Shown: positions 26,341-35,389, counted from the stretch's first letter. The stretch: 64,000 nt of DNA from Streptomyces sp. HNM0575 (GCF_012726265.1 NZ_JAASAG010000004.1:372001-436000); one strand, 5' to 3'. Numbers and translations are program-made. The notes: generated from the sequence alone by a model not told the origin.

Positions 26341-27609
26341 TCAGCCCGTCCAGTCGCCCGTTGCGAGGAACGTCTCGATGGTCTGGCTGTACGGATCGAT
26401 GTCGAGGCCCTGTCCCGCGAGCCAGTCGTCGGAGTAGTACTTGTCGAGGTAGCGGTCCCCCGGGTCGCAGATCAGCGTGACGACGCTGCCCGTACGTCCC
26501 TGCGCGTACATCTCGGAGACGATCTTCAGGGCGCTCCACAGCCCCGTGCCCGTTGAGCCGCCCGCGCGCAGCCCCGTGGCGCGTTCGAGGGCGCGCAGCG
26601 CCGCGACCGCGGCGGCGTCGGGGACCTTCATCATCCGGTCGACGGCGGACGGCAGGAAGCTGGGCTCCATGCGGGGGCGGCCGATGCCTTCGATGCGTGA
26701 ACTGCCGTCGCTGGAGGCCTCGTTGTCACCGGTGACCCAGCCGTCGAAGAAGCAGGAGTTCTCCGGGTCGGGTACGCAGACGCGGGTGTCGTACTGCATG
26801 TAGTGCACGTAGCGGGCGATGGTCGCCGAGGTGCCGCCGGTGCCGGCGGTGGCCACGATCCAGGCCGGTTCCGGGAAGCGTTCGAGCTTCATCTGCTCGT
26901 ACACGGACTCGGCGATGTTGTTGTTCCCCCGCCAGTCGGTCGCGCGCTCGGCGTAGGTGAACTGGTCCATGTAATGGCCCCCGGACTCGGCCGCGAGGGC
27001 GGCGGAGACCTCGTACACGGTGCGCGGGTCGTCCACGAGGTGGCACCGGCCGCCGTGGAACTCGATGAGCCTGGTCTTCTCGCGGCTGGTCGTGCGCGGC
27101 ATCACCGCGATGAAGGGGACGCCGATCAGCTTCGCGAAGTAGGCCTCGCTCACCGCGGTGGAACCGGACGACGCCTCGATCACGGGCCTGCCCGGCCGGA
27201 TCCAGCCGTTGCACAGCCCGTAGAGGAACAGCGAGCGCGCGAGGCGGTGTTTGAGGCTGCCGGTGGGATGCGTCGACTCGTCCTTGAGGTACAGGTCGAC
27301 GCCCCACCGCTCGGGCAGCGGAAAGGACAGCAGGTGAGTGTCGGCGCTGCGGTTGCTGTCGGCCTGCACCTTGCGCACGGCCTCCTTCAGCCACGCGCGG
27401 TACTCCGGGTCGCTGCGGTCCACGTCGAGGGTGGCCGCGCACCGGGACGGGGCGGAGAGCGGTGCGAGGCCCGCGGCGTCGGGGCCGGCAGCGCTCCCGG
27501 CGACGGTCTCGGCGGCGGTCTCGGGGATCGGCCCCGTGGCGTTCCCGGCGGCGTCTCCGGTGAAGGAGGACCGTGCGGGCTCCGGTGCCGGTTGTTCGGT
27601 GGTGCTCAC
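26341..27609 (-). CDS. PLP-dependent cysteine-synthase-family enzyme (Cds1-like)
   Basis: The 422-residue protein belongs to the fold-type II PLP family. The PLP lysine is Lys120 in [11 protein letters not shown]. The substrate loop is ASSGSTAVS (146-154), and the phosphate-binding glycine loop is [11 protein letters not shown]. It resembles the actinobacterial cysteine desulfhydrase Cds1 of Mycobacterium tuberculosis more than CysK or CysM, being longer and having [15 protein letters not shown]. The likely reaction is breakdown of cysteine to pyruvate, ammonia and sulfide, but a cysteine-synthase activity is not excluded. Residues 1-55 are an Ala/Gly/Pro-rich leader. The start is GTG. Confidence 0.82.
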   Translation of the reverse strand: MSTTEQPAPEPARSSFTGDAAGNATGPIPETAAETVAGSAAGPDAAGLAPLSAPSRCAATLDVDRSDPEYRAWLKEAVRKVQADSNRSADTHLLSFPLPERWGVDLYLKDESTHPTGSLKHRLARSLFLYGLCNGWIRPGRPVIEASSGSTAVSEAYFAKLIGVPFIAVMPRTTSREKTRLIEFHGGRCHLVDDPRTVYEVSAALAAESGGHYMDQFTYAERATDWRGNNNIAESVYEQMKLERFPEPAWIVATAGTGGTSATIARYVHYMQYDTRVCVPDPENSCFFDGWVTGDNEASSDGSSRIEGIGRPRMEPSFLPSAVDRMMKVPDAAAVAALRALERATGLRAGGSTGTGLWSALKIVSEMYAQGRTGSVVTLICDPGDRYLDKYYSDDWLAGQGLDIDPYSQTIETFLATGDWTG

Positions 27610-27726
27610 ACGACCGATCCTAAAAGGGCCCCCTGGTGGAGCCCGCGGGTTGCGGGCACACTTCCAAGAGGGTATGGGGCGGCCGGCCGGGGGACCCAGG
27701 GGCCGCGAGACTGGTGGGAGGCGATC

Positions 27727-28038
27727 GTGGCGGAGCCGGAGTACGACGCGGGCGGGGTCCGGATACGGCGGATGCTCCGCTCACTCACACGCGCGGGTCA
27801 TGTCCTCGTGCGTGACGGGCAGTTGGTGCTGATGACGAGCTACGGGAGCGAGATCGACAGCGGCCCCGTGGACCAGGTCCGCATCAACGGCTACGGCATG
27901 CCGGACAGTGCCCTGGCGACGATCAGCGGTACGCGCTATGTGCTTCAGTTCGGTCTCGGCCGCCGTGACGGCCTGCTGAACGCGGTGCGTACGGCGCGCG
28001 CCAAGGTCGCGGCCGACCGGGGAATCCTCGGGACCTGA
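27727..28038 (+). CDS. Small conserved-looking protein of unknown function
   Basis: The 103-residue product begins [40 protein letters not shown] and contains a charged, mixed alpha/beta sequence without membrane segments. GGGAGG lies six bases before the GTG start, and third-position bias is strong, so I think it is real. I recognise no family. It lies alone between the divergent cysteine-synthase-like gene and the ATPase gene. Confidence 0.65.
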   Translation: MAEPEYDAGGVRIRRMLRSLTRAGHVLVRDGQLVLMTSYGSEIDSGPVDQVRINGYGMPDSALATISGTRYVLQFGLGRRDGLLNAVRTARAKVAADRGILGT

Positions 28039-28187
28039 GCCACGGGACCTGAGTCACCGGTCCCTCCTCGCGTTGCGGGACACGGGGCACCGTTTCATCC
28101 TTACCGTGTGTCTTTCCTCACATATGTCTCGCAGGTTGCGCATGCACCGGTCCGCTCCCTGACCGCACGGTCCGTGGAGTCCTCGCC

Positions 28188-28808
28188 ATGACGGCCCGTA
28201 CCACCGGGAAGTCGCGCACCCACTGCGCGGTCGAGTTCCAGGCACTGCCCTCACGGATCGGGCAGGTGCGCCGGATCGTCACCGCCCAGTTGCGCTACTG
28301 GCGGCTGGAGCCGCTCATCGACGCGGCCGCGCTCGGGGTCACCGAGCTGCTCACCAACGTCCACAGGCACACCGGCTCCGACAAGCACTGCACCGTCGAG
28401 ATCGTCTTCCGCAGGGATCACTTGACGGTGTCCGTACGGGATCACGACCCGCGCCTGCCCCGGGTACGGGCGGCCGAGCCGTCCGCGACCAACGGCCGGG
28501 GGCTGGCGCTGATCGCCGCCGTCAGCGCGAGCTGGGGCATGCGCGCGCAGAACGACGGCTCGGGGAAGGTCGTGTGGTTCACGCTGCCGGTCACGCTCGG
28601 GACGCCCCCGCCGCGTACGGCCGGCGCCCCGCCCGCGCTGCTCGACGAGGCCGGGGTGCCCGCGCTGGCGGGGGCCGCCGGTACGGGACCGGGCGCGGGC
28701 GCCCGGCCCGGCGGCGCGGTGAATCCGGTCGCCGACGGGATGTCCGCTCCCGGAGCGCCGCCTACGGGTGGTGGGCCGGTGGGGCCGAGCACACCGGGCT
28801 ATCCCTGA
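28188..28808 (+). CDS. RsbW-type ATP-binding protein (HATPase_c_2)
   Basis: The first 135 residues form a compact GHKL ATPase. The N-box is VTELLTNVHRH (51-61) and the G-box GRGLALIAAV is at 103-112. This class includes anti-sigma factor kinases and many stand-alone streptomycete proteins that regulate development or stress responses. Residues 140-206 are a Pro/Gly/Ala tail, probably disordered. No sigma factor or anti-anti-sigma gene is adjacent, so its partner is unknown. GGAG lies eight bases before the ATG. Confidence 0.8.
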   Translation: MTARTTGKSRTHCAVEFQALPSRIGQVRRIVTAQLRYWRLEPLIDAAALGVTELLTNVHRHTGSDKHCTVEIVFRRDHLTVSVRDHDPRLPRVRAAEPSATNGRGLALIAAVSASWGMRAQNDGSGKVVWFTLPVTLGTPPPRTAGAPPALLDEAGVPALAGAAGTGPGAGARPGGAVNPVADGMSAPGAPPTGGGPVGPSTPGYP

Positions 28809-28932
28809 CCTGGCCCGCCGCCCGTCGCGTACGCCGCGCCCGTCTGCGTCCGCCACGTCCCTCGCGTCCGTCACATCCGTCACGGGCGACCCACCGCCCT
28901 GGCGGCAGGCAACGGGCCGCCCGCCCGCGGTC

Positions 28933-31689
28933 TCACTCCGTGGCGACGGCCCGCAGCACGTTCAGCCGTGCCGCCCTGCGTGCGGGCCGCAGCCCCGCGA
29001 CGAGTCCGGCCGCGAGCCCCACCAGCGCGACCACGGCCAGCCGCTCAGGCGGCAGGGCGAAGGCCGCGGTCCCCGCGCTGTCCGACGCCCGTACGAGGGC
29101 CCAGCCGAGGAATCCTCCCAGCAGCAGACCGCCCGCCGTTCCGAACGCCGCCGTCAGCAGCGACTCCCAGCGCACCATCGCCCGCAGCTGCGCCCGTGTC
29201 TGGCCGACGGCACGCAACAGGCCCAGTTCCCGGGTGCGTTCGTGCAGCGCCAGGGTGAGGGTGTTGGCGATGCCCAGCAGGGCGATGAGGACGGCCAGGG
29301 CGAGCAGGGCGTAGACGAGCGTGAGCATCATGTCGATGCCTGCCGCCGAGCTCTCCGCGTACTCCTCGCGCGTCTGCACGGACGGGCCGCCGTACGGGCG
29401 CACGGCCTCCGTGACCGCGGCCTTGCCGTCCTGCGGTGTGACGCCGCCGGCGAAGACGACCGCGAGCAGGGTGTCGGAGTCCTGCGTACGGTGCGGCTGC
29501 CAGGCCCGGCGGCTCATGACGTAGTCGCCCGCCAGCTCGTTCCGGTCGTAGACGGCCTCGACGCTGAACCGCTGCCGCTCGCCGTCGGTGAAGCTCACGG
29601 CGACGGTGGAACCGGGGCGCCAGCCGTGCCGGTCCGCCTCGTCGGCGGACACGGCCAGGCCTTCCGCGCCGAGCGAGGCGAAGGAGCCGCGCACGCCGGT
29701 CAGTTCGAGGACGTCTTCGAGCCGGGCCGGGTCGGTGACGGTCAACTGCTTGCCGTCGCCCTCCACGCGTGCGACGCCCTTGCCCAGCCCGAGGGCCGTG
29801 GACACCTCGGGCAGCCGCTCCACGCGGGAGGCCAGCCGGGGGCTGAGCCCGCTGCCTCCGGCACCGAACGCGGGGGCGCTGACGGCGACATCGCCCGCGA
29901 AGGAGCGGGAGACGGCGCCGTCCATCGTCGCCTTCATCGAGGACGCGAAGACGGTGAACAGTGACACCACCGCCACGCCCGTCATCAGCGCGGTCGCCGT
30001 GGCGGCGGTCCGCTTGGGGCTGCGCAGCGCGTTGCGCTGGGCGAGCGCGCCCGTGACTCCGCGGAACCGGGCCACGGGACGGCCGAGCACCCGTACGGCG
30101 GCCGCGGCCGAGGCGGGACCCAGCACCAGGAAGGCGGCGAAGAGGACCGCGGCGCCTGCCCCGGCCGCCCACAGCGAGGGCTCACCGCCGGAGGCGCCCA
30201 GCACCGTGGCGGCGGCGCCGCCCGCCGCGAGCACCGCCCCGGCGACGGTACGGACGCGCGGCACGTGCGGGTTCTCCGCGGACGTCTCGCGCAGGGCGGC
30301 GAGAGGAGCCGTGCGCGAGGCCCGTACGGCGGGAGCCAGCGCGGAGCCGAGGCAGACGAGCACGCCCACGGCGAGGGGAAGGGCGAGGGAGAGACCGCTG
30401 ACGACCAGCGGGCCGTCCGGGAAGGGGAAGCCGATTGCCGGGAAGAGCGCCTGGAGCCCCGCCGCGATGCCGATCCCGCCGCCGAGGCCCGCCGCGGAGG
30501 CGACGAGCCCGACCGCTGCGGCCTCGGTGAGGGTGGCGCCGAGCACCTGGCGGCGCGAGGCGCCCAGCGCCCGCAACAGGGCGTTCTCGCGGGCGCGTTG
30601 GGCCACGACGATCGCGAAGGTGTTGTGGATCGAGAAGACTGCGACCAGCAGCGCGATTCCGGAGAAGACCAGCAGCAGCGAGGTGAACAGCGTCAGGAAC
30701 TGACCGGAGATCATCTCCTGGTCCTCCTCCGCGACCCGCTGCCCGGTGACCGCCTCGGCGCCCTTCGGCAGCACGGGCTTCAGCGCATCCACCAGTTCCT
30801 GCTGCCCCGTGCCGTCCTCGGCCCGCACCTGGACCGACGCGGCCCGGTCCGCCTCGGGCATCAGATGCCTCTGGGCGTCGGCCAGGGTCAGTCCCGCGTA
30901 GGTGACCTGGCCCATGCCGTCCTGCCCGCCGAACGAGGCCAGCCCCACGATCCTGATCCGCACCGGGTCGGGCGTGCGCAGTGTGGTGGTGTCGCCGATG
31001 TGCAGACCGCCGCGCCGGGCGGCGCCCTCGTTCAGCACGGCCTCGCCGGAGCGGACGGGAGCCCGTCCGCTCGCGAGCGTGTACGGGTTCAGTCCGGAGT
31101 CCTCGATCCAGTTGCCGGCGAGGGTGGGCGGCCCCTGCCCGCCGACGGGTTTGCCGTCGGCGCCGACGATCTGGCCCATGCCCTCGACCGACGGCACGGC
31201 CGCGGCGACGCCCGGGACCTTCTCGATGCGGTCGATCACTCCGGTGTCGACGGGCTGCCTGGTGCCCTGGGCGTTGCCCGGGGTGGTGATGACGCTTTCG
31301 CTGCGTACGACGGCGTCGGTGCCTGCCGCGGCGGCGCCGAACATGGTGTCGAAGCTGGCGCGCAGGGTGTCGCCCATGACGAGCGTCCCCGCGACGAACG
31401 AGACGCCCAGCAGCACGGCGCCGAAGGTGCCGGCGAAGCGGCGCCTGTGGGTGCGCAGCGAGGCGAGGCTGAGCCGGAGCGCGGCGAGGGCGCCACCCCG
31501 GCGGCGACCGGCGCGGCGGGCCCGGCGCCACCGGCGGGTGCCGCGGGTCCGGCGGGTGCCGCGGGTGCCGGTGCCGCCCGCCTCCGCCGGTGTTCCCCGC
31601 GCTCCGGCCGACGGAGCGGCACCGACGGACGATGAACCGCCGGGCGGTGAACTGCCCTGTCCCGCCCCGGAATCGGTGACCGCGCTCAT
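28933..31689 (-). CDS. FtsX-family ABC transporter permease
   Basis: The 918-residue permease has the eight- to ten-helix layout of duplicated FtsX/MacB-type permeases. A first helix lies near residues 80-105, and a large extracellular domain follows. Three helices lie around 330-450 with the signature RARENALLRALGASRRQVLGATLTEA. A second unit has another extracellular domain and three C-terminal helices around ALHERTRELGLLRAVGQTRAQLRAMV. Such systems work in lipoprotein, peptide or antibiotic export or in envelope stress sensing. The N-terminal 65 residues are basic and Gly/Arg-rich. ATGA overlap with the ATPase gene shows translational coupling. Confidence 0.88.
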   Translation of the reverse strand: MSAVTDSGAGQGSSPPGGSSSVGAAPSAGARGTPAEAGGTGTRGTRRTRGTRRWRRARRAGRRRGGALAALRLSLASLRTHRRRFAGTFGAVLLGVSFVAGTLVMGDTLRASFDTMFGAAAAGTDAVVRSESVITTPGNAQGTRQPVDTGVIDRIEKVPGVAAAVPSVEGMGQIVGADGKPVGGQGPPTLAGNWIEDSGLNPYTLASGRAPVRSGEAVLNEGAARRGGLHIGDTTTLRTPDPVRIRIVGLASFGGQDGMGQVTYAGLTLADAQRHLMPEADRAASVQVRAEDGTGQQELVDALKPVLPKGAEAVTGQRVAEEDQEMISGQFLTLFTSLLLVFSGIALLVAVFSIHNTFAIVVAQRARENALLRALGASRRQVLGATLTEAAAVGLVASAAGLGGGIGIAAGLQALFPAIGFPFPDGPLVVSGLSLALPLAVGVLVCLGSALAPAVRASRTAPLAALRETSAENPHVPRVRTVAGAVLAAGGAAATVLGASGGEPSLWAAGAGAAVLFAAFLVLGPASAAAAVRVLGRPVARFRGVTGALAQRNALRSPKRTAATATALMTGVAVVSLFTVFASSMKATMDGAVSRSFAGDVAVSAPAFGAGGSGLSPRLASRVERLPEVSTALGLGKGVARVEGDGKQLTVTDPARLEDVLELTGVRGSFASLGAEGLAVSADEADRHGWRPGSTVAVSFTDGERQRFSVEAVYDRNELAGDYVMSRRAWQPHRTQDSDTLLAVVFAGGVTPQDGKAAVTEAVRPYGGPSVQTREEYAESSAAGIDMMLTLVYALLALAVLIALLGIANTLTLALHERTRELGLLRAVGQTRAQLRAMVRWESLLTAAFGTAGGLLLGGFLGWALVRASDSAGTAAFALPPERLAVVALVGLAAGLVAGLRPARRAARLNVLRAVATE

Positions 31690-32432
31690 GCCGTCACCCC
31701 CGCCGTGTCGAAGGCCTTGAGCCGGTCGAGGACGCGCTGCGGCGTCGGCACGTGCATACGGTCCACGAGCCGTCCGTCGGCGAGGAAGACCACCTCGTCG
31801 GCGTGTGCGGCGGCCACCGGATCGTGGGTGACCATGACGACCGTGCGGTGGGTCCGCCGTACCGCGTCGCCGAGCAGCCGCAGCACCTCCTCGCCGGAGC
31901 GGGAGTCGAGATTGCCGGTCGGCTCGTCGGCGAAGACGACGTCCGGCCTGCCCGCGAACGCCCGGGCGACGGCGACGCGTTGCTGCTGGCCGCCGGAGAG
32001 TTCACCGGGCCGGTGGTGCAGCCTGTCGCGCAGCCCGACGACGTCGATCAGCGTCTCCGTCCACTCGGCGTCGTCCGCGCGCCCGCCCGCGAGGTCCCGC
32101 GGCAGGCTGATGTTCTCCGCGACGGACAGGGTCGGCACCAGGTTGAAGGACTGGAAGACGAAGCCGACGCGTTCCCGGCGCAGCAGCGTCAGCTGCCTGT
32201 CGCCGAGCGTGCCGAGTTCGGTGCCGCCGATGTGGGCCGACCCCGAGGTGAGGGTGTCCAGCCCCGCGGCGCAGTGCATCAGGGTGGACTTGCCGGAGCC
32301 CGAGGGCCCCATGATGGCGGTGAAGCGCCCGGCGGCGAAGCCGAGGGAGACGCCGTCCAGCGCCCGCACCTCGGCCTCGCCGGTGCCGTAGATCTTCACA
32401 GCGTCCGTGACGCGTGCGGCGAACTCGCTCAC
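31686..32432 (-). CDS. ABC transporter ATP-binding protein (LolD/MacB type)
   Basis: The 248-residue ATPase drives the FtsX-type permease encoded next. Walker A is GPSGSGKST (42-50). Signature LSGGQQQRVAVARA, Walker B VVFADEPTGNLDS and the switch histidine in MVTHDP follow in order. The DEPTGNLDSRSG sequence is the hallmark of the LolD/MacB/FtsE class. The GTG start overlaps the SHOCT-gene stop by four bases (GTGA), and its own stop overlaps the permease start, so the three genes are translated as a unit. Confidence 0.93.
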   Translation of the reverse strand: MSEFAARVTDAVKIYGTGEAEVRALDGVSLGFAAGRFTAIMGPSGSGKSTLMHCAAGLDTLTSGSAHIGGTELGTLGDRQLTLLRRERVGFVFQSFNLVPTLSVAENISLPRDLAGGRADDAEWTETLIDVVGLRDRLHHRPGELSGGQQQRVAVARAFAGRPDVVFADEPTGNLDSRSGEEVLRLLGDAVRRTHRTVVMVTHDPVAAAHADEVVFLADGRLVDRMHVPTPQRVLDRLKAFDTAGVTA

Positions 32433-32764
32433 AGCGGACCGTCCTTCGGCCTGCCGCCCTCTTCGAGGACGGAGAGCCGTCGCCAGTACTCGTCCTCGTC
32501 GATCTCGCCCTCGGCGAAGCGCCGCGCGAGCAGATCGACGGGCGAGCTCTCGCCGCGGGGGCCTCCGGGCGGTACGGGACCGTGGCCGAACCCGCGGCCG
32601 GGTCCGCGCCCGTACCAGGGGCCGTACGAGGGGCCGCGGCCGCGCCACACGGTGCGGCGCAGCAGGAGGAACACCCCGGCCACCACCGCCGCCCAGACCA
32701 GTGGGAAGAGCAGGATCCACGGGCCGGGGCCCGCTCCGTCGTGCCAGCGTGCGAGGTCGAACAT
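32429..32764 (-). CDS. SHOCT-domain membrane protein
   Basis: The 111-residue protein has one membrane helix (about residues 15-36: PWILLFPLVWAAVVAGVFLLL), a Gly/Arg/Tyr-rich stretch (WYGRGPGRGFGHG), and a C-terminal SHOCT motif (LLARRFAEGEIDEDEYWRRLSVLEE). SHOCT is a short oligomerisation-like motif of uncertain role. Here it heads an ABC operon, a common actinobacterial arrangement. The ATG at 32764 is chosen because GAGGAG lies nine bases upstream; the TTG three codons earlier abuts that site. Confidence 0.8.
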   Translation of the reverse strand: MFDLARWHDGAGPGPWILLFPLVWAAVVAGVFLLLRRTVWRGRGPSYGPWYGRGPGRGFGHGPVPPGGPRGESSPVDLLARRFAEGEIDEDEYWRRLSVLEEGGRPKDGPL

Positions 32765-32776
32765 GGCGGTCAACTC

Positions 32777-32820
32777 CTCGGTAGCGAAAGGCTTTCTGCC
32801 TCTCCTTCTTCGCTACCGAG
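32777..32820. promoter_or_regulatory. 12-bp perfect inverted repeat just upstream of the SHOCT/ABC operon
   Basis: CTCGGTAGCGAA (32777-32788) is matched exactly by its inverse TTCGCTACCGAG (32809-32820), with 20 bases between. In the minus-strand message the second arm runs straight into the GAGGAG ribosome binding site. So it could act as an operator for a dimeric regulator or as an RNA hairpin controlling translation. Confidence 0.6.
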
Positions 32821-32868
32821 AGTCGCCCCGCGAGGGGCTCGACGTCGTCGTACGCCCAGCGGCTCCTC

Positions 32869-32894
32869 GCCTGCTACCCGGGGAGTATCAGGAG
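32869..32894. promoter_or_regulatory. Operator-like motif upstream of the ABC operon, shared with the two-component system
   Basis: On the minus strand this reads CTCC, two bases, then A-TACTCCCCGGG, then TAGCAG. The 11-base core TACTCCCCGGG and the flanking CTCC are the same as in the palindrome upstream of the histidine kinase gene. It lies about 107 bases before the SHOCT gene start. Its arms CTGCTAC and GTATCAG are imperfect inverse copies. Confidence 0.5.
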
Positions 32895-32982
32895 GCCGGG
32901 CGGCTGCTCCCCGGGAGACCGGCGCCGCCGGACGCCGGGCGCGGCGGCCGCCTCGCGGAGCGCGCGGCGACGCCTGCCGGTG

Positions 32983-33366
32983 TCACAGGGTGACGGCGAT
33001 GCCGACGTGCGGGCGCTTGCCCAGCCTGAGCAGGGCACCACCGGAGTCGGTGATCCGGAACTGCCAGCCGTACTTGCCGGTCATCGCCCTGCGCACCCGG
33101 TACAGCCCGCCCTCCTCGGTCATCAGCCGGGCGGTGCCCTCGGCGGGCGCTGCGCCCTCGGTCGTACGGCCGCGCGCGTCGCACGGGGTGACGGTCACCC
33201 TGGAGCCGTTGCGCACGCGCTTGACCTTGCCGCTGTCGTCGCGGGTCCATACGAGGAGTTCACCGCCGTCCTCGACGGCCCAGACGGGGGTGGCGACGGG
33301 GGTGCCGTCGCGCTTGAACGTGGTGAGGCTGACGTAGCGGCTTCCCGCGATCTCCGGTGGTGTCAC
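32983..33366 (-). CDS. PPOX-class F420-dependent oxidoreductase
   Basis: The 127-residue protein is a flavin-reductase-like split-barrel protein of the PPOX/FDOR-B group. These use F420 (or FMN) to reduce substrates in actinobacteria. Typical blocks are YVSLTTFKRDGTPVATPVWAVEDGGELLVWTRDDSGKVKRVRNGSRVTVTP and GLYRVRRAMTGKYGWQFR. The natural substrate is not deducible. The start is a GTG with weak ribosome binding sequence. It is upstream of the SHOCT/ABC operon on the same strand but is separated by 160 bases holding the operator-like motif, so it is probably a separate unit. Confidence 0.82.
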   Translation of the reverse strand: MTPPEIAGSRYVSLTTFKRDGTPVATPVWAVEDGGELLVWTRDDSGKVKRVRNGSRVTVTPCDARGRTTEGAAPAEGTARLMTEEGGLYRVRRAMTGKYGWQFRITDSGGALLRLGKRPHVGIAVTL

Positions 33367-33477
33367 GCCACGAGGTTACGGCCTCGCGCGCCCGACGGAC
33401 CGAGCGGACTCGGGCAGGCGGGCAGGCGGGCAGACGCGCATGCAGGCAGGCGCGGGGCGGGCCCGGTGGAGGTGCGC

Positions 33478-33518
33478 GGGCGTCAGCGGACGTCAGCGGG
33501 CGTCAGCGGGCGCCGAGT
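33478..33518. repeat. 10-bp tandem repeat at the 3' end of the GNAT gene
   Basis: Four to five near-identical copies of GCGTCAGCGG run across the stop codon of the GNAT gene, some with A for G in the fifth-base region. The last codons and the stop TGA of that gene lie inside the repeat. Confidence 0.6.
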
Positions 33519-34126
33519 TCGCGCCGCATGCAGACCCGCGGCCAGAGGTCCAGGCCGACGCGAGCCTCCTCGGCGCGGATCCGGCGCAGGCCCGGCGTCA
33601 GCTCGCCGTCCGCGAGCACGCGGAAGCCGCAACGCTCGTAGTACCGGGCGTTCCACGGCACTTCGGCGAAGGTGCACAGGGTCAGCGCCGGTACCCGGGC
33701 GGCCTCCGCACGCTCGGCGACGTGGTCGATCAGGGCGCGGCCGATGCCGCGGCGGGCGCTGCCGGGGTCGACCGACACCTGCTCGATGTGCACGTTCCCG
33801 TCGACGGGTTCGGCGAGCAGGTACGCCACCGGCCGGTCGGCGTCCGTGCCGCGCTCGCCGTCCCGACCGTCCCGACCGTCCTGGCCGCCGAGGCCGGTGC
33901 CCGGGCCGCCGGTGTCCGTCCCGTCGGCGCCCGTCTCCGTGCCGTCCGTCGCCACCCACAGCCCGCCCCGGTGAACATAGCGGCGCAGCACGGGAATCGG
34001 CGGCGGCGAGTCGTCGGCGACCCGGTCCATGCCGAGCTCGCGGAAGAGCCCGCCCGCCCCGCGTTCGATCTCCTGGCAGCGCCGCAGGTCCCGCTCGGCG
34101 CCCGCTCTGATGTGCACCGTCTTCAT
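33503..34126 (-). CDS. GNAT-family N-acetyltransferase
   Basis: The 207-residue protein has the GNAT acetyl-CoA motif VSVDPGSARRGIGRALIDHVAERA and the following strand-helix NARYYERCGFRVL. It would transfer acetyl from acetyl-CoA to an amine; the substrate is unknown. Residues about 60-97 form a Gly/Asp/Thr-rich insertion (TETGADGTDTGGPGTGLGG and on) between two core strands, which is unusual. The ATG overlaps the ROK-regulator stop by four bases (ATGA), so both are in one operon although their functions do not obviously connect. Confidence 0.8.
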   Translation of the reverse strand: MKTVHIRAGAERDLRRCQEIERGAGGLFRELGMDRVADDSPPPIPVLRRYVHRGGLWVATDGTETGADGTDTGGPGTGLGGQDGRDGRDGERGTDADRPVAYLLAEPVDGNVHIEQVSVDPGSARRGIGRALIDHVAERAEAARVPALTLCTFAEVPWNARYYERCGFRVLADGELTPGLRRIRAEEARVGLDLWPRVCMRRELGAR

Positions 34127-35355
34127 CGCGTCAGGGTCCCCAGCGGATCGTCGAGCACGGGCTGCCATGCCAGTTCGGCCGCGCCGACGAGGCTGTTGTG
34201 CGCGAGTGAGCTGGGCAGGAGGGGCACGCTGCCGCTCCTCCCCCACAGGCTGCGGCCGGAGATCACCGCCCGCAGGCGTTCGCCGTCGGTCTCCAGCAGT
34301 ACGCGGTGCAGGCCGCCGAGGACGATGCGGTCCGGGTTGAGGATGTTCACCAGTCCGGCGAGGCCCAGGCCGAGCCGGTCGATCAGGGTCTCAACGGCCG
34401 TGCGTACGGCGGGATCCGAGTCGTACTCGGTGCGGATCAGCTCCTCCGCGCGCTCCAGCAGCGAGACCTCGGGGCCCGGCTCCCGCCCGGCCGCCTCCAG
34501 GAAGGCGAGCGGGTCCGTCTCGACGTCCAGACAGCCCCGGCTGCCGCAGTGACAGGGGCGTCCGCCGGGGTCGACCGTGACGTGCCCGACCTCCAGCGCG
34601 AGGCCCGAACTCCCGGTGTGCAGCCGCCCGTCGAGTACGAGGGCGCCGCCGACGCCGCGGTGGCCGGTGCCCACCACCAGCAGATGCCGGGCGCCGCGGC
34701 CCGCGCCGTGGCGGTGCTCGGCGAGTGCGGCGAGGTTGATGTCGTTCGCCGCGTACCCGGGGGCGGTCTCGTCCCCGGAGGGCCCGCTGATGCGTGCCTC
34801 GGCCAGGGCGCGGGTGAAGATCTCCCGTACCGGGGCGCCCACTTCCCACGCGAGGTGCAGCGGATTGATCGCGGTGCCCTCGGGCTCGGCGACCGCGGAG
34901 GGCACGGCGAGGCCCGCGCCGACGCAGCGGCGGCCCGTGCTCTCCAGCAGCCGCGCGCCGGAGGCGACGACCTCGCCGAGGATCTGCGCCGGGTCGGCCG
35001 CCGCCGTGCCGGAGCCGGGTGCCGTGGCGACGATGTGACCGCCGAGGCCGACGAGGGCGGCGCGGTAGCCGTCGGCGTGCACCTGGGCGGCCAGCACGAC
35101 GGGCCCGTCCGGATCGACCGCGAGCCGGTGCGAGGGGCGTCCCTGGGTGCCGGAGGCGGCTCCGGGCCGGGAGTCGACCGTGATCAGGCCGAGCGATTCC
35201 AGCTCGGCGGCGACGGCGCCCGCGGTCGCCCGGGTCACTCCCAGTTCGGCGGTGAGCGCGGCCCGCGTGGGCGCCCTGCCGGTGTGCACGAGTTCCAGTG
35301 CCGGGCCGAGTGCGCCGCGGCCTCGCTCCAATTTGCTTGTACGCGTCGGGGTCAC
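34123..35355 (-). CDS. ROK-family transcriptional regulator
   Basis: The 410-residue protein combines a winged helix-turn-helix (residues 8-65: GPALELVHTGRAPTRAALTAELGVTRATAGAVAAELESLGLI) with a ROK sugar-kinase-like domain. The ROK zinc site reads CHCGSRGCLDVETD. Such NagC/XylR-like proteins usually repress sugar uptake or catabolic genes until a sugar or sugar phosphate binds. The GTG at 35355 lies only 17 bases from the start of the divergent MFS gene, and it has a promoter placed for leaderless translation. The MFS gene and perhaps the GH3 gene beyond are the likely targets. Confidence 0.85.
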   Translation of the reverse strand: MTPTRTSKLERGRGALGPALELVHTGRAPTRAALTAELGVTRATAGAVAAELESLGLITVDSRPGAASGTQGRPSHRLAVDPDGPVVLAAQVHADGYRAALVGLGGHIVATAPGSGTAAADPAQILGEVVASGARLLESTGRRCVGAGLAVPSAVAEPEGTAINPLHLAWEVGAPVREIFTRALAEARISGPSGDETAPGYAANDINLAALAEHRHGAGRGARHLLVVGTGHRGVGGALVLDGRLHTGSSGLALEVGHVTVDPGGRPCHCGSRGCLDVETDPLAFLEAAGREPGPEVSLLERAEELIRTEYDSDPAVRTAVETLIDRLGLGLAGLVNILNPDRIVLGGLHRVLLETDGERLRAVISGRSLWGRSGSVPLLPSSLAHNSLVGAAELAWQPVLDDPLGTLTR

Positions 35356-35389
35356 ACCTCTATTGTCGCTTTGTGTCGACACTGAACAA
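35337..35389. promoter_or_regulatory. Overlapping divergent promoters of the ROK regulator and MFS genes with central palindrome
   Basis: Plus strand: TTGTAC (35337-35342), 18-base spacer, TATTGT (35361-35366), putting transcription start on the MFS GTG at 35373. Minus strand: TTGTTC (35389-35384), 16-base spacer, GACAAT (35367-35362), putting the start on the ROK GTG at 35355. The perfect 10-bp palindrome GTGTCGACAC (35373-35382) lies in the minus-strand spacer and at the plus-strand start point, well placed for repression of both. Confidence 0.55.
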
